Positions 1-7,596 are shown, numbered from the stretch's first letter. The stretch: 11,592 nucleotides of DNA from Rhodocyclaceae bacterium (GCA_027325905.1 DAIEEM010000204.1:1-11592), one strand, 5' to 3'. Program-made: numbers and translations. Notes: generated by a model from the sequence alone, not told the origin.

Positions 1-674
1 CGCATGGCCTTGAGAAACTCCGGCTCGGGCGCGATCAGGTTCATGTTGCCGACGACCGGCTCGACGATCACCGTGGCGATCTCGTCGCCGTGCCGAGCGA
101 AGGCGTCCTCCAGCTGGGCGAGGCTGTTGTAGTCGAGCACCAGCGTATGCTGCGCGAGGTCGGCCGGCACGCCGGAAGACGAAGGATTGCCGAAGGTCAG
201 CATGCCCGAGCCGGCTTTCACCAGCAGGCTGTCGGCGTGGCCGTGGTAGCAGCCCTCGAACTTGACGATGGCGTCGCGGCCGGTAAAGCCGCGCGCCAGG
301 CGGATGGCGCTCATCGTCGCCTCGGTGCCCGAGGACACCAGCCGCACCAGTTCCATGCTCGGCACGAGTTTCACCAGCAGTTCGGCAAGTTCGATTTCGC
401 CCTCGGTCGGCGCGCCGAAGGACAGGCCCTTGGCGGCGGCATCCTGCACGGCGCGCACGCAGTCGGGCTCGGCGTGGCCGAGGATCAGCGGACCCCAGGA
501 GCCGACATAGTCGATGTAGCGGCGGCCGTCGGCATCCCAGACGTAGGCGCCTTCGCCCTTGGCGAAGAAGCGCGGGGCGCCGCCGACGGAACGGAAGGCG
601 CGCACGGGGGAATTGACGCCGCCGGGAATGGTCTTCTGGGCGCGGGCGAATAGTTCTTCGTTGCGAGTTGCCAT
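1..674 (-). CDS. hemL: Glutamate-1-semialdehyde 2,1-aminomutase (partial, 3' end beyond window)
   Basis: PLP-dependent enzyme that converts glutamate-1-semialdehyde to 5-aminolevulinate in the C5 route to heme and other tetrapyrroles; cytoplasmic. The first 224 residues are present, about half of the usual ~427. Visible family landmarks are the N-terminal [12 protein letters not shown] (residues 16-27), [15 protein letters not shown] (53-67), the PLP-phosphate loop [16 protein letters not shown] (114-129), [19 protein letters not shown] (139-157) and [11 protein letters not shown] (202-212). The PLP-binding lysine would lie past the left edge. The ATG at 674 is preceded by GAGG (683-686) with 8-nt spacing; this site overlaps the thiE stop codon, so translation is probably coupled. 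hemL is the last visible gene of thiD-thiE-hemL, 10 bp after thiE. The identification is secure. Confidence 0.97.
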   Translation of the reverse strand, partial: MATRNEELFARAQKTIPGGVNSPVRAFRSVGGAPRFFAKGEGAYVWDADGRRYIDYVGSWGPLILGHAEPDCVRAVQDAAAKGLSFGAPTEGEIELAELLVKLVPSMELVRLVSSGTEATMSAIRLARGFTGRDAIVKFEGCYHGHADSLLVKAGSGMLTFGNPSSSGVPADLAQHTLVLDYNSLAQLEDAFARHGDEIATVIVEPVVGNMNLIAPEPEFLKAM

Positions 675-684
675 GGTCGAAGCC

Positions 685-1314
685 TCAATCGAACAGTTTC
701 TGGTAAGCCGCCGCGCGTTCCTGGATGTTCATGGCATCGAAGAGGTCGGTGATGACCGCGACCATGTCGGCGCCGGCGGCGATGACGTCGTTTGCGTTTT
801 CCAGGGTGATGCCGCCGATGGCCGCCACCGGCAGTTGCAGCCGACGCTTGGCCTCGCCGAGAAGATCGAGCGAGGCGCGCGTCGCGTCGGGCTTGGTGGC
901 CGAGGCGAAGACGCTGCCGACGGCGATGTAATCGGCGCCAGCGGCTGCGGCGGCTGCGGCGCGGCCGATGTCGTTGTAGCAGGAGACGCCGAGGATGCGC
1001 TTGTCGCCCAGCGCCTGGCGCGCCATGCGGACATCGCCGTCCTCGCGGCCGAGGTGCGCGCCGTCGGCGCCAATTTCGAGCGCCAGCCAGAGGTCGTCGT
1101 TGACGATCAGCTTGGCGTCGGCGGCGCGGCAGATGCGCAGCAGCTCGGCGGCCTGCGCGCGCTTCAACGGCTGCGGCGCGAACTTGTTGCGGTACTGGAC
1201 GTAGCGCACGCCGCCGGCCAGGGCGCTGGCGACCAGCGCCGAGAGCCGCGGCAGCAGGCTGTCGCTGGGGGTGATGGCGTAGAGGCCGCGCAGCGGAATA
1301 CGCTCAGGCATCAT
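685..1314 (-). CDS. thiE: Thiamine phosphate synthase
   Basis: Joins HMP-pyrophosphate to the thiazole phosphate moiety, giving thiamine phosphate; cytoplasmic TIM-barrel enzyme. The predicted 209 residues match the usual ~210. Motifs in order are GLYAITPS (10-17), VQYRNK (39-44; the family usually has VQLR.K), LIVNDD with the metal-binding Asp pair (69-74), [13 protein letters not shown] (82-94), GVSCYN (109-114), [16 protein letters not shown] (129-144, the pyrophosphate/thiazole loop) and AAIGGIT (164-170). Two adjacent ATGs (1314 and 1311) both follow the strong site GAGGAGG (1321-1327), with 6 and 9 nt spacing, so either could be used. The gene overlaps the end of thiD by 11 bp, and its ribosome binding site lies inside thiD, a classic coupled arrangement. 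The open frame runs farther upstream, but that extension is antisense-like arginine/serine-rich sequence inside thiD. Confidence 0.96.
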   Translation of the reverse strand: MMPERIPLRGLYAITPSDSLLPRLSALVASALAGGVRYVQYRNKFAPQPLKRAQAAELLRICRAADAKLIVNDDLWLALEIGADGAHLGREDGDVRMARQALGDKRILGVSCYNDIGRAAAAAAAGADYIAVGSVFASATKPDATRASLDLLGEAKRRLQLPVAAIGGITLENANDVIAAGADMVAVITDLFDAMNIQERAAAYQKLFD

Positions 1315-2146
1315 CCTTTGCCTCCTCGTTGCGCGCCCAGAAGAAGCGGTCGGGAATGTACTGCCCCATGCCGGGACGGAAGCCCGCGGCCAGGGCCTGC
1401 CACGTGTATTCCTGCGCGTCGCGCACGGCGTCGCCGATGTCGAGTCCGTTGGCGAGGTTGGCGGCGATGGCCGAGGCCAGCGTGCAGCCGGATCCGTGGT
1501 AGCTGCCCGGCAGGCGCTCCCAGCGGTCGCTGCGCACCACGCCTTCGTCGCCGTAGAGCGTGTTGACGACGTCGGCGGTGTTGGCGTGGGTGCCGGTGAC
1601 GAGCACGAATTCACAGCCGCCGGCGATCAGCCGGCGCGCGCATTCGGCCGGGTCAGGGTCGTCTTCGTCGGCGTCGTCGTCCAGCGCCAGGCGGCGCGCT
1701 TCGAGGCTGTTGGGCGTCAGGATCGTCGTCTGCGGCAGCAGCAGTTCGATCATTGCGGAAATCGTTTCTTCGTCGGCGAGCGCATCGCCGCGCCCGGAGG
1801 CGAGCACGGGGTCTAGCACCAGCGGGATGTCGGGATAGTCGGCGAGGATCTCGGCGATGACGGAGACGACTTCGGCGCTGCCGAGCATGCCGAGCTTGAA
1901 GGCGGCCACCGGCATGTCTTCGAGCAGCGCGCGGGCCTGGTCGGCCACCCAGTCGGCGTCGATGGCCAGCACGTCCTCGACGCCGCCGGTATCCTGGATG
2001 GTCAGCGCGGTGACGACCGAAAGCGGATGGCAGCCCATGCTGGCCAGCGTCAGGATGTCGGCCTGCAGGCCGGCGCCGCCCGTCGGGTCGGAGGCGGCGA
2101 AGGTCATGACGATGGGCGGCGGCAGTTCGGCAGGGGCAGAGGCCAT
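1304..2146 (-). CDS. thiD: Hydroxymethylpyrimidine/phosphomethylpyrimidine kinase
   Basis: Ribokinase-fold enzyme that phosphorylates HMP and then HMP-phosphate, supplying HMP-PP to ThiE. The protein has 280 residues. Diagnostic motifs are FAASDPTGGAGLQADI (16-31, substrate-binding N-terminal motif), TALTIQDTGG (46-55), KLGMLGS (84-90), LVLDPVLASGRG (109-120), LTPNSLEA (143-150) and the anion-hole/ATP motif HGSGCTLASAIAAN (217-230). An acidic insert rich in Asp/Glu sits at 155-168 and is probably a surface loop. The C-terminal stretch through QYIPDRFFWAR (262-272) extends past the minimal fold; I recall similar tails in betaproteobacterial ThiD. No good Shine-Dalgarno sequence precedes the ATG at 2146. 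A later Met at residue 14 is possible but also has no ribosome site. First gene of the thiD-thiE-hemL operon, divergent from rubredoxin. Confidence 0.96.
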   Translation of the reverse strand: MASAPAELPPPIVMTFAASDPTGGAGLQADILTLASMGCHPLSVVTALTIQDTGGVEDVLAIDADWVADQARALLEDMPVAAFKLGMLGSAEVVSVIAEILADYPDIPLVLDPVLASGRGDALADEETISAMIELLLPQTTILTPNSLEARRLALDDDADEDDPDPAECARRLIAGGCEFVLVTGTHANTADVVNTLYGDEGVVRSDRWERLPGSYHGSGCTLASAIAANLANGLDIGDAVRDAQEYTWQALAAGFRPGMGQYIPDRFFWARNEEAKDDA

Positions 2147-2187
2147 GAGGCGGGCACGCCCGGCGGGCGCTGGGGTAAGATGGGGCG

Positions 2188-2193
2188 ATTCTA
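2188..2193 (-). promoter_or_regulatory. Candidate -10 element for thiD-thiE-hemL
   Basis: In the 77-bp spacer between the divergent thiD and rubredoxin starts, the minus strand reads TAGAAT, a 5/6 match to TATAAT. It would place transcription start roughly 35 nt before the thiD ATG. No convincing -35 hexamer is seen at 16-18 bp; TGGCAA (2215-2220) is too far away. The spacer must hold control signals for both genes, but this assignment is tentative. Confidence 0.3.
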
Positions 2194-2223
2194 ACCGAAA
2201 GCCTCCGAGGTCCCTTGCCAGTC

Positions 2224-2406
2224 ATGAACGCCGTCGCCGGCTACCGCGCCTGGGTTTGCCAGGTCTGCGGCCACATCTATGACGAAGCCGAGGGCAGTCC
2301 CGCCGATGGCATCGCGCCCGGCACGCGCTGGGAGGATTTGCCGCCGAACTGGGTCTGTCCCGAGTGCGGCGCGCGCAAGGAAGACTTCGAGCCGCTGCGG
2401 GCGTGA
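2224..2406 (+). CDS. Rubredoxin
   Basis: Small one-iron electron carrier with an Fe(Cys)4 centre; cytoplasmic. The 60-residue protein has both metal-binding knuckles, VCQVCG (Cys12, Cys15) and VCPECG (Cys45, Cys48), plus the conserved YDEAEG (19-24) and [12 protein letters not shown] (29-40) between them, as in ordinary single-domain rubredoxins. The ATG at 2224 is preferred because it gives the usual N-terminus just before YRAWVC. An in-frame TTG at 2215 adds three residues; the purine-rich GAGG at 2207-2210 is 13 nt from the ATG but only 4 nt from the TTG, so the start is not fully settled. It diverges from thiD, an arrangement I recall from other betaproteobacteria. No partner reductase or alkane hydroxylase gene is beside it, so the redox partner cannot be named. 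Confidence 0.95.
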   Translation: MNAVAGYRAWVCQVCGHIYDEAEGSPADGIAPGTRWEDLPPNWVCPECGARKEDFEPLRA

Positions 2407-2489
2407 GGCCTTTGCCGCCGCCGCCCAGAAAAACCTGGCGCGCGCCGGCGTGAGGACGGAGTCGACGTGGCCGGTCCTGGCGTCGCCCG

Positions 2490-3683
2490 TTATTTTCTCT
2501 TGATCTCCCCGCGGTCTTCCAGCCAGCGCGATGCATCCTTCGCCAGCCATTCGCGGGCGATGGAATCCTTCCTGACATAGGCGTCGAGGAATGCGGTGGT
2601 CACGGCCTGGACGGCCGCCACGTCCATCGCCAGGGAAGTCGGCGACGCGCGGCCGTCGATGTCGACGCGGCGGCCTGTGGCGCCGTCGTCGCCCATCCGG
2701 TTGCCCTTGTGGCCGCGCCGTCCGCCGCCTTGAGAGGCGCCGTCCCCCTGACCCGCCGTGTCGTGGCCGGCGTCGCCGGCTTCGCTGGCGATTGCGCCGC
2801 CGCTCAAGGTGGCGTGGCGAATGTCGGCCATCGTCAGCAGGAACTTGTCGCCGGCCGGCATGTACTGGAACGGGGCCTTGCGCACGGACGGCGACGTCAC
2901 CAGGCCGAGCGCATCGGCATCGTCGTCGCCGGTAATGCACAGCACCGGCCCAATGATGTCGGTATAGCGGACGTCGAACGCGGCACCGGAAAAATCGGCG
3001 TAGGGGCTGAGCGCAATGACGGCGACAATCGGCAGCGGCAGTTTCGGCATGACGCTGCCGCCCACCTTCTCCCCGGCGACGGCCATGGCGGTGTAGGCGC
3101 CGAGATCGAAGCCGGCGATGGCGACGTGGGATGCGTCGATGCGGTCGAAAGGCGCTTCCTGCCACTGCCGGCGGCGCGCCACTTCGGCCAGCACCTCGGT
3201 CAGGGCGTCGAAGCGGGCGGCCATCGCCTTGGCGGCATAACGATCGCGCGCGAGAGCGACGAAGTCGCCGGAACGGGCTGCGGCCGAGGACCATGCCCTG
3301 GCGTCCTCAGCCAGCGGCTGGACGGACAGCACGGCGTAGCCGCTGCGCGCCCACGCCGTGCGCCACGCCTCGCCGGCGGAACGGCTTTCGCCCAGGGCCG
3401 GCAGGTAGATGACCAAAGGCGCCAGGCCGGGCTTCGCCGGAACCGTCAGGGCGACGTCGAAGTTGCGCTGACCGATGACCCAGGTGGCGAAACTCGTGGC
3501 GATGCCGTACTGGTCGTCGGCCAGGTAGCCGCGTCCGGCGAATTGCTTCACCGCCGCCGTGTCCGGCTTCGGCTGCGCATGCGTGGAGCAGCCCGTGAGC
3601 AGGGTAAGCGCCAGCGCGGTCGCGCCGAAGCCGCGCAGGCCGACGGCGGACGCGAAGGGTTTGTTGGCAAGCAAGGGCGGCAC
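2490..3683 (-). CDS. Lipoprotein with alpha/beta-hydrolase-like domain (Asp at nucleophile position)
   Basis: Predicted lipid-anchored envelope protein of 397 residues; substrate unknown. A type II signal peptide ends in the lipobox LTGC with acceptor Cys32. Ser at +2 suggests outer-membrane sorting by the E. coli rule. Hydrolase-fold features include APLVIYLPALGES (88-100) and the nucleophile-elbow region AIAGFDLGAYTAM (188-200). In that elbow the expected G-x-S-x-G is G-F-D-L-G, putting Asp193 where Ser normally sits. Further on come LCITGDDDAD (248-257, possible acid) and DIRHATLSG (287-295, possible catalytic His290). A Gly/Asp-rich low-complexity stretch (about 294-347) separates this from a helical C-terminal segment (348-392). 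The GTG start at 3683 is supported by AGGAG (3689-3693) with 5-nt spacing. It may act as a hydrolase using Asp, as haloalkane dehalogenases do, or be a non-catalytic relative. The gene converges on rubredoxin. Confidence 0.85.
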   Translation of the reverse strand: MPPLLANKPFASAVGLRGFGATALALTLLTGCSTHAQPKPDTAAVKQFAGRGYLADDQYGIATSFATWVIGQRNFDVALTVPAKPGLAPLVIYLPALGESRSAGEAWRTAWARSGYAVLSVQPLAEDARAWSSAAARSGDFVALARDRYAAKAMAARFDALTEVLAEVARRRQWQEAPFDRIDASHVAIAGFDLGAYTAMAVAGEKVGGSVMPKLPLPIVAVIALSPYADFSGAAFDVRYTDIIGPVLCITGDDDADALGLVTSPSVRKAPFQYMPAGDKFLLTMADIRHATLSGGAIASEAGDAGHDTAGQGDGASQGGGRRGHKGNRMGDDGATGRRVDIDGRASPTSLAMDVAAVQAVTTAFLDAYVRKDSIAREWLAKDASRWLEDRGEIKRK

Positions 3684-3688
3684 CGTTT

Positions 3689-3693
3689 CTCCT
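3689..3693 (-). promoter_or_regulatory. Ribosome binding site fixing the GTG start of the lipoprotein gene
   Basis: AGGAG on the minus strand lies 5 nt before the GTG at 3683. It selects a non-ATG start that places the charged n-region and hydrophobic core ahead of the lipobox at a normal distance. Confidence 0.75.
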
Positions 3694-3755
3694 TCAACTT
3701 ATCGGCGCAGCTTACCGGCGCCGCCGCCGCGAAGGTATTTCAGTGCGGCGCCAAG

Positions 3756-3772
3756 ATGTAAAGGAATGTAAG
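3756..3772. promoter_or_regulatory. Tandem ATGTAA repeat, candidate response-regulator site
   Basis: Two direct copies of ATGTAA (3756-3761 and 3766-3771) lie exactly 10 bp apart in the 178-bp divergent spacer between the lipoprotein gene and yqgE. Read as GTAAA-N5-GTAAG, the site resembles the half-site spacing of OmpR/PhoB-family regulators; CpxR sites, for example, are GTAAA-N5-GTAAA. It is 73 bp upstream of the lipoprotein GTG and about 90 bp upstream of yqgE. The similarity is by eye and the regulator is unknown. Confidence 0.35.
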
Positions 3773-3844
3773 TCCCGGCCCCGCCCGCGGCGAAGCCGCC
3801 CACCGCGGACGCCGGTGTTCCTTTTCCTCCGGCCGGCCAGCGAT

Positions 3845-3850
3845 TACAAT
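3845..3850 (+). promoter_or_regulatory. Candidate -10 element for the yqgE-ruvX-pyr operon
   Basis: TACAAT (5/6 to TATAAT) lies 11 bp before the yqgE ATG. The sequence about 17 bp upstream (TTTTCC) is a weak -35. If used, it would give an almost leaderless transcript starting inside the GAGGG ribosome site at 3851-3855, which argues against it being the main promoter. Confidence 0.2.
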
Positions 3851-3861
3851 GAGGGCGAGCC

Positions 3862-4434
3862 ATGAATACCGTCAGCCTCGCCAACCATTTTCTCATCGCC
3901 ATGCCCGCCATGGCCGATCCGAATTTCGCCCGTTCGCTGACCTTCGTCTGCGAGCACAATGCCGACGGGGCGCTCGGCATTATCGTCAATCGGCCGATCG
4001 ACATGAACGTGGCGGGGCTGTTCGAGCGCGTCAATATCTCCCTCGGGGCCGAGGCCGCCAGGAGCGAACTCGCCGGCCTGCCGGTCTATTTCGGCGGCCC
4101 GGTGCAGACCGACCGCGGCTTCGTCCTGCATCGCCCGAAAGGGCAGTGGCATTCGACGCTGACCGTCACCGACGAGATCGGTCTCACCAGTTCGCGCGAC
4201 ATCCTGCAGGCGATGAGCGAATCCGGCGCGCCGCACGACGTCGTCATTTCGCTCGGCTACGCCGGCTGGTCGGCCGGACAACTCGAACATGAGTTGTCGC
4301 AGAACGCCTGGCTCACCGTCGCCGCCGACAGCCACATCATCTTCGGTCTGCCGCCGGAGGAGCGCCTGCCGGCGGCGATGCAACTGCTCGGCATCGATTT
4401 CGCCAACCTTTCCGAAATCGCCGGGCATGCCTGA
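3862..4434 (+). CDS. yqgE: YqgE/AlgH family protein (DUF179)
   Basis: Conserved cytoplasmic protein of unknown biochemical function. The predicted 190 residues agree with the ~187 of E. coli YqgE. Family hallmarks are the N-terminal [21 protein letters not shown] region (6-26), [16 protein letters not shown] (30-45), [16 protein letters not shown] (75-90), the [20 protein letters not shown] segment (125-144) and a C-terminal AAMQLLGID (172-180). The ATG at 3862 follows GAGGG (3851-3855) with 6-nt spacing. It overlaps ruvX by 8 bp and is the first gene of a five-gene operon with pyrR, pyrB and pyrC'. The yqgE-ruvX pairing is widespread in proteobacteria, but a functional link to pyrimidine synthesis is not established. 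Confidence 0.95.
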   Translation: MNTVSLANHFLIAMPAMADPNFARSLTFVCEHNADGALGIIVNRPIDMNVAGLFERVNISLGAEAARSELAGLPVYFGGPVQTDRGFVLHRPKGQWHSTLTVTDEIGLTSSRDILQAMSESGAPHDVVISLGYAGWSAGQLEHELSQNAWLTVAADSHIIFGLPPEERLPAAMQLLGIDFANLSEIAGHA

Positions 4435-4882
4435 TGAGCCGTCAGGCCACCTGGTGCTCGCCTTCGACTTCGGCACCCGGCGCATCGGCGTCGCCGTCGG
4501 CGCAGCGATGCTGAAGAACGCCCGCCCGCTCACCACCATCTCCGCCGCGGCGAACGCAGCGCGCTTCGAGGCCATCGGCCGCCTGATCGCCGAATGGCAG
4601 CCGGCGCGGCTGGTGGTCGGGCTGCCGCTCGCCCTCGACGGCAGCGAGCACGACATGACGGCGCGCTGCCGCCGCTTCGCCCAGCAACTGCACGGCCGTT
4701 TCCGCCTGCCGGTCGAGTTCGCCGACGAGCGGCTGTCGTCGACCGCGGCCGAGGCGCGGCTGCGCGCCGGCGGCCACGACCTGCGCCGCAACAAGCAGGC
4801 GATCGACGCCGAAGCCGCCGCCGTCATCCTGCAATCCTATTTCGACCGGACCGACCATGCCGACCCTGCCCCAAGCCACTGA
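4427..4882 (+). CDS. ruvX: Putative Holliday junction resolvase / pre-16S rRNA nuclease (YqgF/RuvX family)
   Basis: RNase-H-fold nuclease of 151 residues; the E. coli homologue YqgF is 138. Family members are implicated in 16S rRNA 5'-end processing, and the resolvase name comes from fold similarity. The conserved acidic residues are all present: Asp14 in [15 protein letters not shown] (11-25), Glu101 in [11 protein letters not shown] (99-109) and Asp127 in [13 protein letters not shown] (126-138). [12 protein letters not shown] (63-74) is also typical. The ATG at 4427 overlaps the yqgE stop by 8 bp, which suggests translational coupling. The open frame upstream of this ATG is an arginine/serine-rich shadow of yqgE. 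The 3' end overlaps pyrR by 26 bp, and the C-terminal residues DHADPAPSH lie in that overlap and look unconserved. Confidence 0.94.
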   Translation: MPDEPSGHLVLAFDFGTRRIGVAVGAAMLKNARPLTTISAAANAARFEAIGRLIAEWQPARLVVGLPLALDGSEHDMTARCRRFAQQLHGRFRLPVEFADERLSSTAAEARLRAGGHDLRRNKQAIDAEAAAVILQSYFDRTDHADPAPSH

Positions 4883-5354
4883 ACTTTGCCGGCGCTTAGC
4901 CGACTTGATGCGGCCGCACGTCACACCGGCCACCGCGTTGGTCGGCATCCAGACCGGCGGCGTCTGGATCGCCGAATGGCTGCACCGGGAACTCGGCCTC
5001 AAGCAGCCGCTCGGCAGCATGAACGTCTCCTTCTACCGCGACGATTACCACCAGCGCGGATTGCAGGGCGGGCGCAAACCTTCGGCCATTCCCTTCGACG
5101 TCGCCGACGCCCATGTCGTCATCGTCGACGACGTCCTCTACACCGGCCGCACCATCCGCGCGGCGCTGAACGAACTGTTCGACTACGGCCGGCCGGCACG
5201 TATCGACCTCGCCGTACTGGTCGACCGCGGCGGCCGCGAACTGCCGATCGCCGCGACCTACTGCCCGCACACGCTGCAACTGCCGGCGGCGCAGAGCCTC
5301 AATCTCGAACGCACCGAGGACGGCAGCCTCGAATTCACGGTAGTCGAGAAATGA
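4857..5354 (+). CDS. pyrR: PyrR, pyrimidine regulatory protein / uracil phosphoribosyltransferase family
   Basis: Type I phosphoribosyltransferase-fold protein of 165 residues. In Gram-positive bacteria PyrR binds pyr mRNA to control attenuation and also has uracil phosphoribosyltransferase activity. Visible features are [16 protein letters not shown] (27-42), [13 protein letters not shown] (58-70), the PRPP-binding signature [18 protein letters not shown] (87-104), [24 protein letters not shown] (108-131) and QSLNLER (146-152). All are typical, with no missing key residue. The start overlaps ruvX by 26 bp, and the stop overlaps pyrB by 4 bp (ATGA). No PyrR-binding anti-antiterminator is recognisable within the gene overlaps, so whether it regulates the operon or only acts enzymatically is unclear here. 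Confidence 0.95.
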   Translation: MPTLPQATELCRRLADLMRPHVTPATALVGIQTGGVWIAEWLHRELGLKQPLGSMNVSFYRDDYHQRGLQGGRKPSAIPFDVADAHVVIVDDVLYTGRTIRAALNELFDYGRPARIDLAVLVDRGGRELPIAATYCPHTLQLPAAQSLNLERTEDGSLEFTVVEK

Positions 5355-6313
5355 TCCCCAACCCCCAGCTCAACAAGAACGGCGAGTTGCAGCACCTGCT
5401 GACCATCGACGGCCTGCCGCGCGAAATCGTTGTCTCGATCCTCGACGCCGCCGCGCCCTTCACCGAGGTCGCCGAGCGCGAAGTGAAGAAGGTGCCGCTG
5501 CTGCGCGGCAAGAGCGTCTTCAACCTGTTCTTCGAGAACTCGACGCGCACGCGCACCACCTTCGAGATCGCGGCGAAGCGGCTGTCCGCCGACGTCATCA
5601 ACCTCAACATCAACACCTCGTCGACGACCAAGGGCGAAACGCTGCTCGACACCGTCGACAACCTCGCCGCCATGCAGGCCGACATGTTCATCGTGCGCCA
5701 CGCCGCCAGCGGCGCGCCGCACCTGATCGCCCAGCACCTGCGCAACATCGGCGCCGACCACATCCGCGTCGTCAATGCCGGCGACGGCCGCCACGCCCAC
5801 CCGACGCAGGGCCTGCTGGACATGTACACCATCCGGCACTACAAGAAGGACTTCGCCAATCTCACCGTCGCCATCGTCGGCGACGTGCTGCACTCGCGCG
5901 TGGCGCGCAGCCAGATCCATGCGCTGAACGTGCTCGGCGTACCCGAGGTGCGCGTCGTCGCGCCGAAGACCCTGCTGCCGAGCGAGGTCGAGCGCATGGG
6001 CGTGCGCGTCTTCAACGACATGCGCGAGGGCCTCCGCGGCGTCGACGTCGTGATGATGCTGCGCCTGCAGAACGAGCGCATGAACGGCGCATTGCTGCCG
6101 AGCACGCAGGAGTACTTCAAGTACTACGGCCTCACGCCGGACAAGCTCGAACTGGCCAAGCCAGACGCCATCGTCATGCATCCGGGGCCGATGAACCGCG
6201 GCGTCGAGATCGATTCCGCCGTCGCCGACGGCGGCCAGGCGGTGATCCTGCCGCAGGTGACTTTCGGCATCGCCGTGCGGATGGCGGTGATGTCCATGCT
6301 GGCGGGGAACTGA
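5351..6313 (+). CDS. pyrB: Aspartate carbamoyltransferase catalytic subunit
   Basis: Condenses carbamoyl phosphate with L-aspartate to N-carbamoyl-aspartate, the committed step of pyrimidine synthesis. The 320-residue protein has the carbamoyl-phosphate loop [12 protein letters not shown] (61-72), the 80s-loop region TSSTTKGET (89-97), IVRH (114-117), the active-site [12 protein letters not shown] (150-161), [15 protein letters not shown] (173-187) and the C-terminal-domain [13 protein letters not shown] (276-288). Its start is the ATG of the ATGA overlap with the pyrR stop; the long open frame farther upstream only shadows pyrR. The gene is followed after 2 bp by a degenerate dihydroorotase and has no pyrI nearby. 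That is the layout of class A ATCases, in which PyrB and an inactive PyrC' form a large dodecameric complex (established in Pseudomonas; inferred here). Confidence 0.97.
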   Translation: MIPNPQLNKNGELQHLLTIDGLPREIVVSILDAAAPFTEVAEREVKKVPLLRGKSVFNLFFENSTRTRTTFEIAAKRLSADVINLNINTSSTTKGETLLDTVDNLAAMQADMFIVRHAASGAPHLIAQHLRNIGADHIRVVNAGDGRHAHPTQGLLDMYTIRHYKKDFANLTVAIVGDVLHSRVARSQIHALNVLGVPEVRVVAPKTLLPSEVERMGVRVFNDMREGLRGVDVVMMLRLQNERMNGALLPSTQEYFKYYGLTPDKLELAKPDAIVMHPGPMNRGVEIDSAVADGGQAVILPQVTFGIAVRMAVMSMLAGN

Positions 6314-6315
6314 AC

Positions 6316-7596
6316 ATGAGAATACAGATTGCCAACGGCCGCGTCGTCGATCCCGCCAACGGCGTCGACCGCCCCGCCGATGTCTATGTCGCCGAAGGCC
6401 GCATCGTCGGCGTCGGCCGGCTGCCGGCCGGCTTCGCCGCCGAGGGCAGCATCGATGCCGCCGGCTGCGTCGTCTGCCCCGGCCTCGTCGATCTCGCGGC
6501 GCGGCTGCGCGAGCCGGGCTTCGAATACCGCGCCACGCTGGAGTCGGAAATGGCGGCGGCGGCGGCCGGCGGCATCACCAGCCTCGCCTGCCCGCCCGAC
6601 ACCGATCCGCCGCTCGACGAACCGGGCCTTGTCGAAATGCTCAAGCACCGGGCGCGGCTGCGGGATTTCGCCCACGTCTATCCGGTCGGCGCGCTGACGG
6701 TGGGCCTTGGCGGCGAACGGCTGACGGAAATGGCCGAGCTTGCCGAGGCCGGCTGCGTCGCCTTCGGCCAGGCCAACACCGTGATTCTCAATACCCAGGT
6801 GCTGCTGCGGGCGATGCAATACGCGGCGACCTTCGGCTTCCCGGTCTGGCTGTCGGCACAGGATCCCTACCTCGCTGCGGGCGGCGTCGCACACGATGGC
6901 GAAGTCGCCGCGCGCCTGGGGCTTACCGGCATTCCGGTCGTCGCCGAGACCATCGCCCTGGCCACCATCCTGCACCTGGCGCAGGAGACCGGCGCCCGGC
7001 TTCATGTCGCGCGCATATCTAGCGCGGCGGGGCTGGAGATGATTCGCGCCGCGCGCGCCGCCGGCATCGCCGTCAGTTGCGACATCGCCGCCCATCACCT
7101 GCACCTGTGCGAAAACGACATCGGCTATTTCGATCCGCACGCCCGCCTCGACCCGCCGCTGCGCTCGGCGCGCGACCGCGACGCCCTGCGCGCCGGGCTG
7201 GCCGACGGCACCGTCGACGCGCTGTGTTCCGACCATACGCCGGTCGACGACGACGGCAAGCAGGCGCCGTTCGGCGAAGCCGAAGCCGGCGCCACAGGGC
7301 TGGAACTGTTGCTGCCGCTGACGCTGAAGTGGGCGGCGGAGGCCCGGCTGCCGCTGGCGCAGGCGCTGGCGCGCGTGACCAGCGACCCGGCGCGCGTCCT
7401 CGGCATCGAGGCCGGCACGCTGGGCGTCGGCCGCGCCGCCGACATCTGCGTCTTCGATCCGGAAGCGCGCGTGCGCATCACGCGCGAGCGCTTGAAGAGC
7501 CAGGGCAAGAACACGCCCTTCCTCGGCGCCGAGCTCGCCGGCGAAGTGCGCTACACCCTGATCGACGGCCACCTCGCGTATTCGTCGCCGCTCTGA
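6316..7596 (+). CDS. pyrX: Dihydroorotase-like PyrC' (PyrX), predicted non-catalytic ATCase partner
   Basis: Amidohydrolase-fold protein of 426 residues, closest in layout to type I dihydroorotase. Several metal-site residues are replaced. The usual DLHVHLREPG is DLAARLREPG (59-68), losing both His of H-x-H (Ala61, Arg63). The HCED-type motif is SAQD (180-183). The CHVST-type motif is ARISS (232-236, Arg in place of His). The late Asp motif survives as SDHTP (305-309), and GATGLELLLPL (325-335) and KSQGKNTPF (394-402) keep the family scaffold. It therefore probably has no dihydroorotase activity and supports PyrB assembly, as PyrC' does in Pseudomonas; an active pyrC should exist elsewhere in the genome. 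It starts 2 bp after pyrB, and its stop codon lies in the loop of a strong inverted repeat. Confidence 0.93.
   Translation: MRIQIANGRVVDPANGVDRPADVYVAEGRIVGVGRLPAGFAAEGSIDAAGCVVCPGLVDLAARLREPGFEYRATLESEMAAAAAGGITSLACPPDTDPPLDEPGLVEMLKHRARLRDFAHVYPVGALTVGLGGERLTEMAELAEAGCVAFGQANTVILNTQVLLRAMQYAATFGFPVWLSAQDPYLAAGGVAHDGEVAARLGLTGIPVVAETIALATILHLAQETGARLHVARISSAAGLEMIRAARAAGIAVSCDIAAHHLHLCENDIGYFDPHARLDPPLRSARDRDALRAGLADGTVDALCSDHTPVDDDGKQAPFGEAEAGATGLELLLPLTLKWAAEARLPLAQALARVTSDPARVLGIEAGTLGVGRAADICVFDPEARVRITRERLKSQGKNTPFLGAELAGEVRYTLIDGHLAYSSPL

Noticed and set aside
2422..2440. Possible terminator hairpin between rubredoxin and the lipoprotein gene
   Set aside because: The stem CAG/CTG extends only through a bulged C, and there is no U-run on either strand; too weak to call.
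2709..3761. 350-residue plus-strand open frame
   Set aside because: Antisense to the lipoprotein gene, which has a signal peptide, lipobox and ribosome site. The plus-strand frame has none of these.
3787..3799. Short hairpin GCGGC-GAA-GCCGC in the lipoprotein-yqgE spacer
   Set aside because: Five base pairs in very GC-rich sequence are expected by chance; no U-run or link to a gene end.
3844..4827. 327-residue minus-strand open frame
   Set aside because: Antisense to yqgE and ruvX, both confidently identified.
5258..6181. 307-residue minus-strand open frame
   Set aside because: Antisense to pyrB. The His/Val/Asp-rich composition reflects reverse reading of the coding strand.
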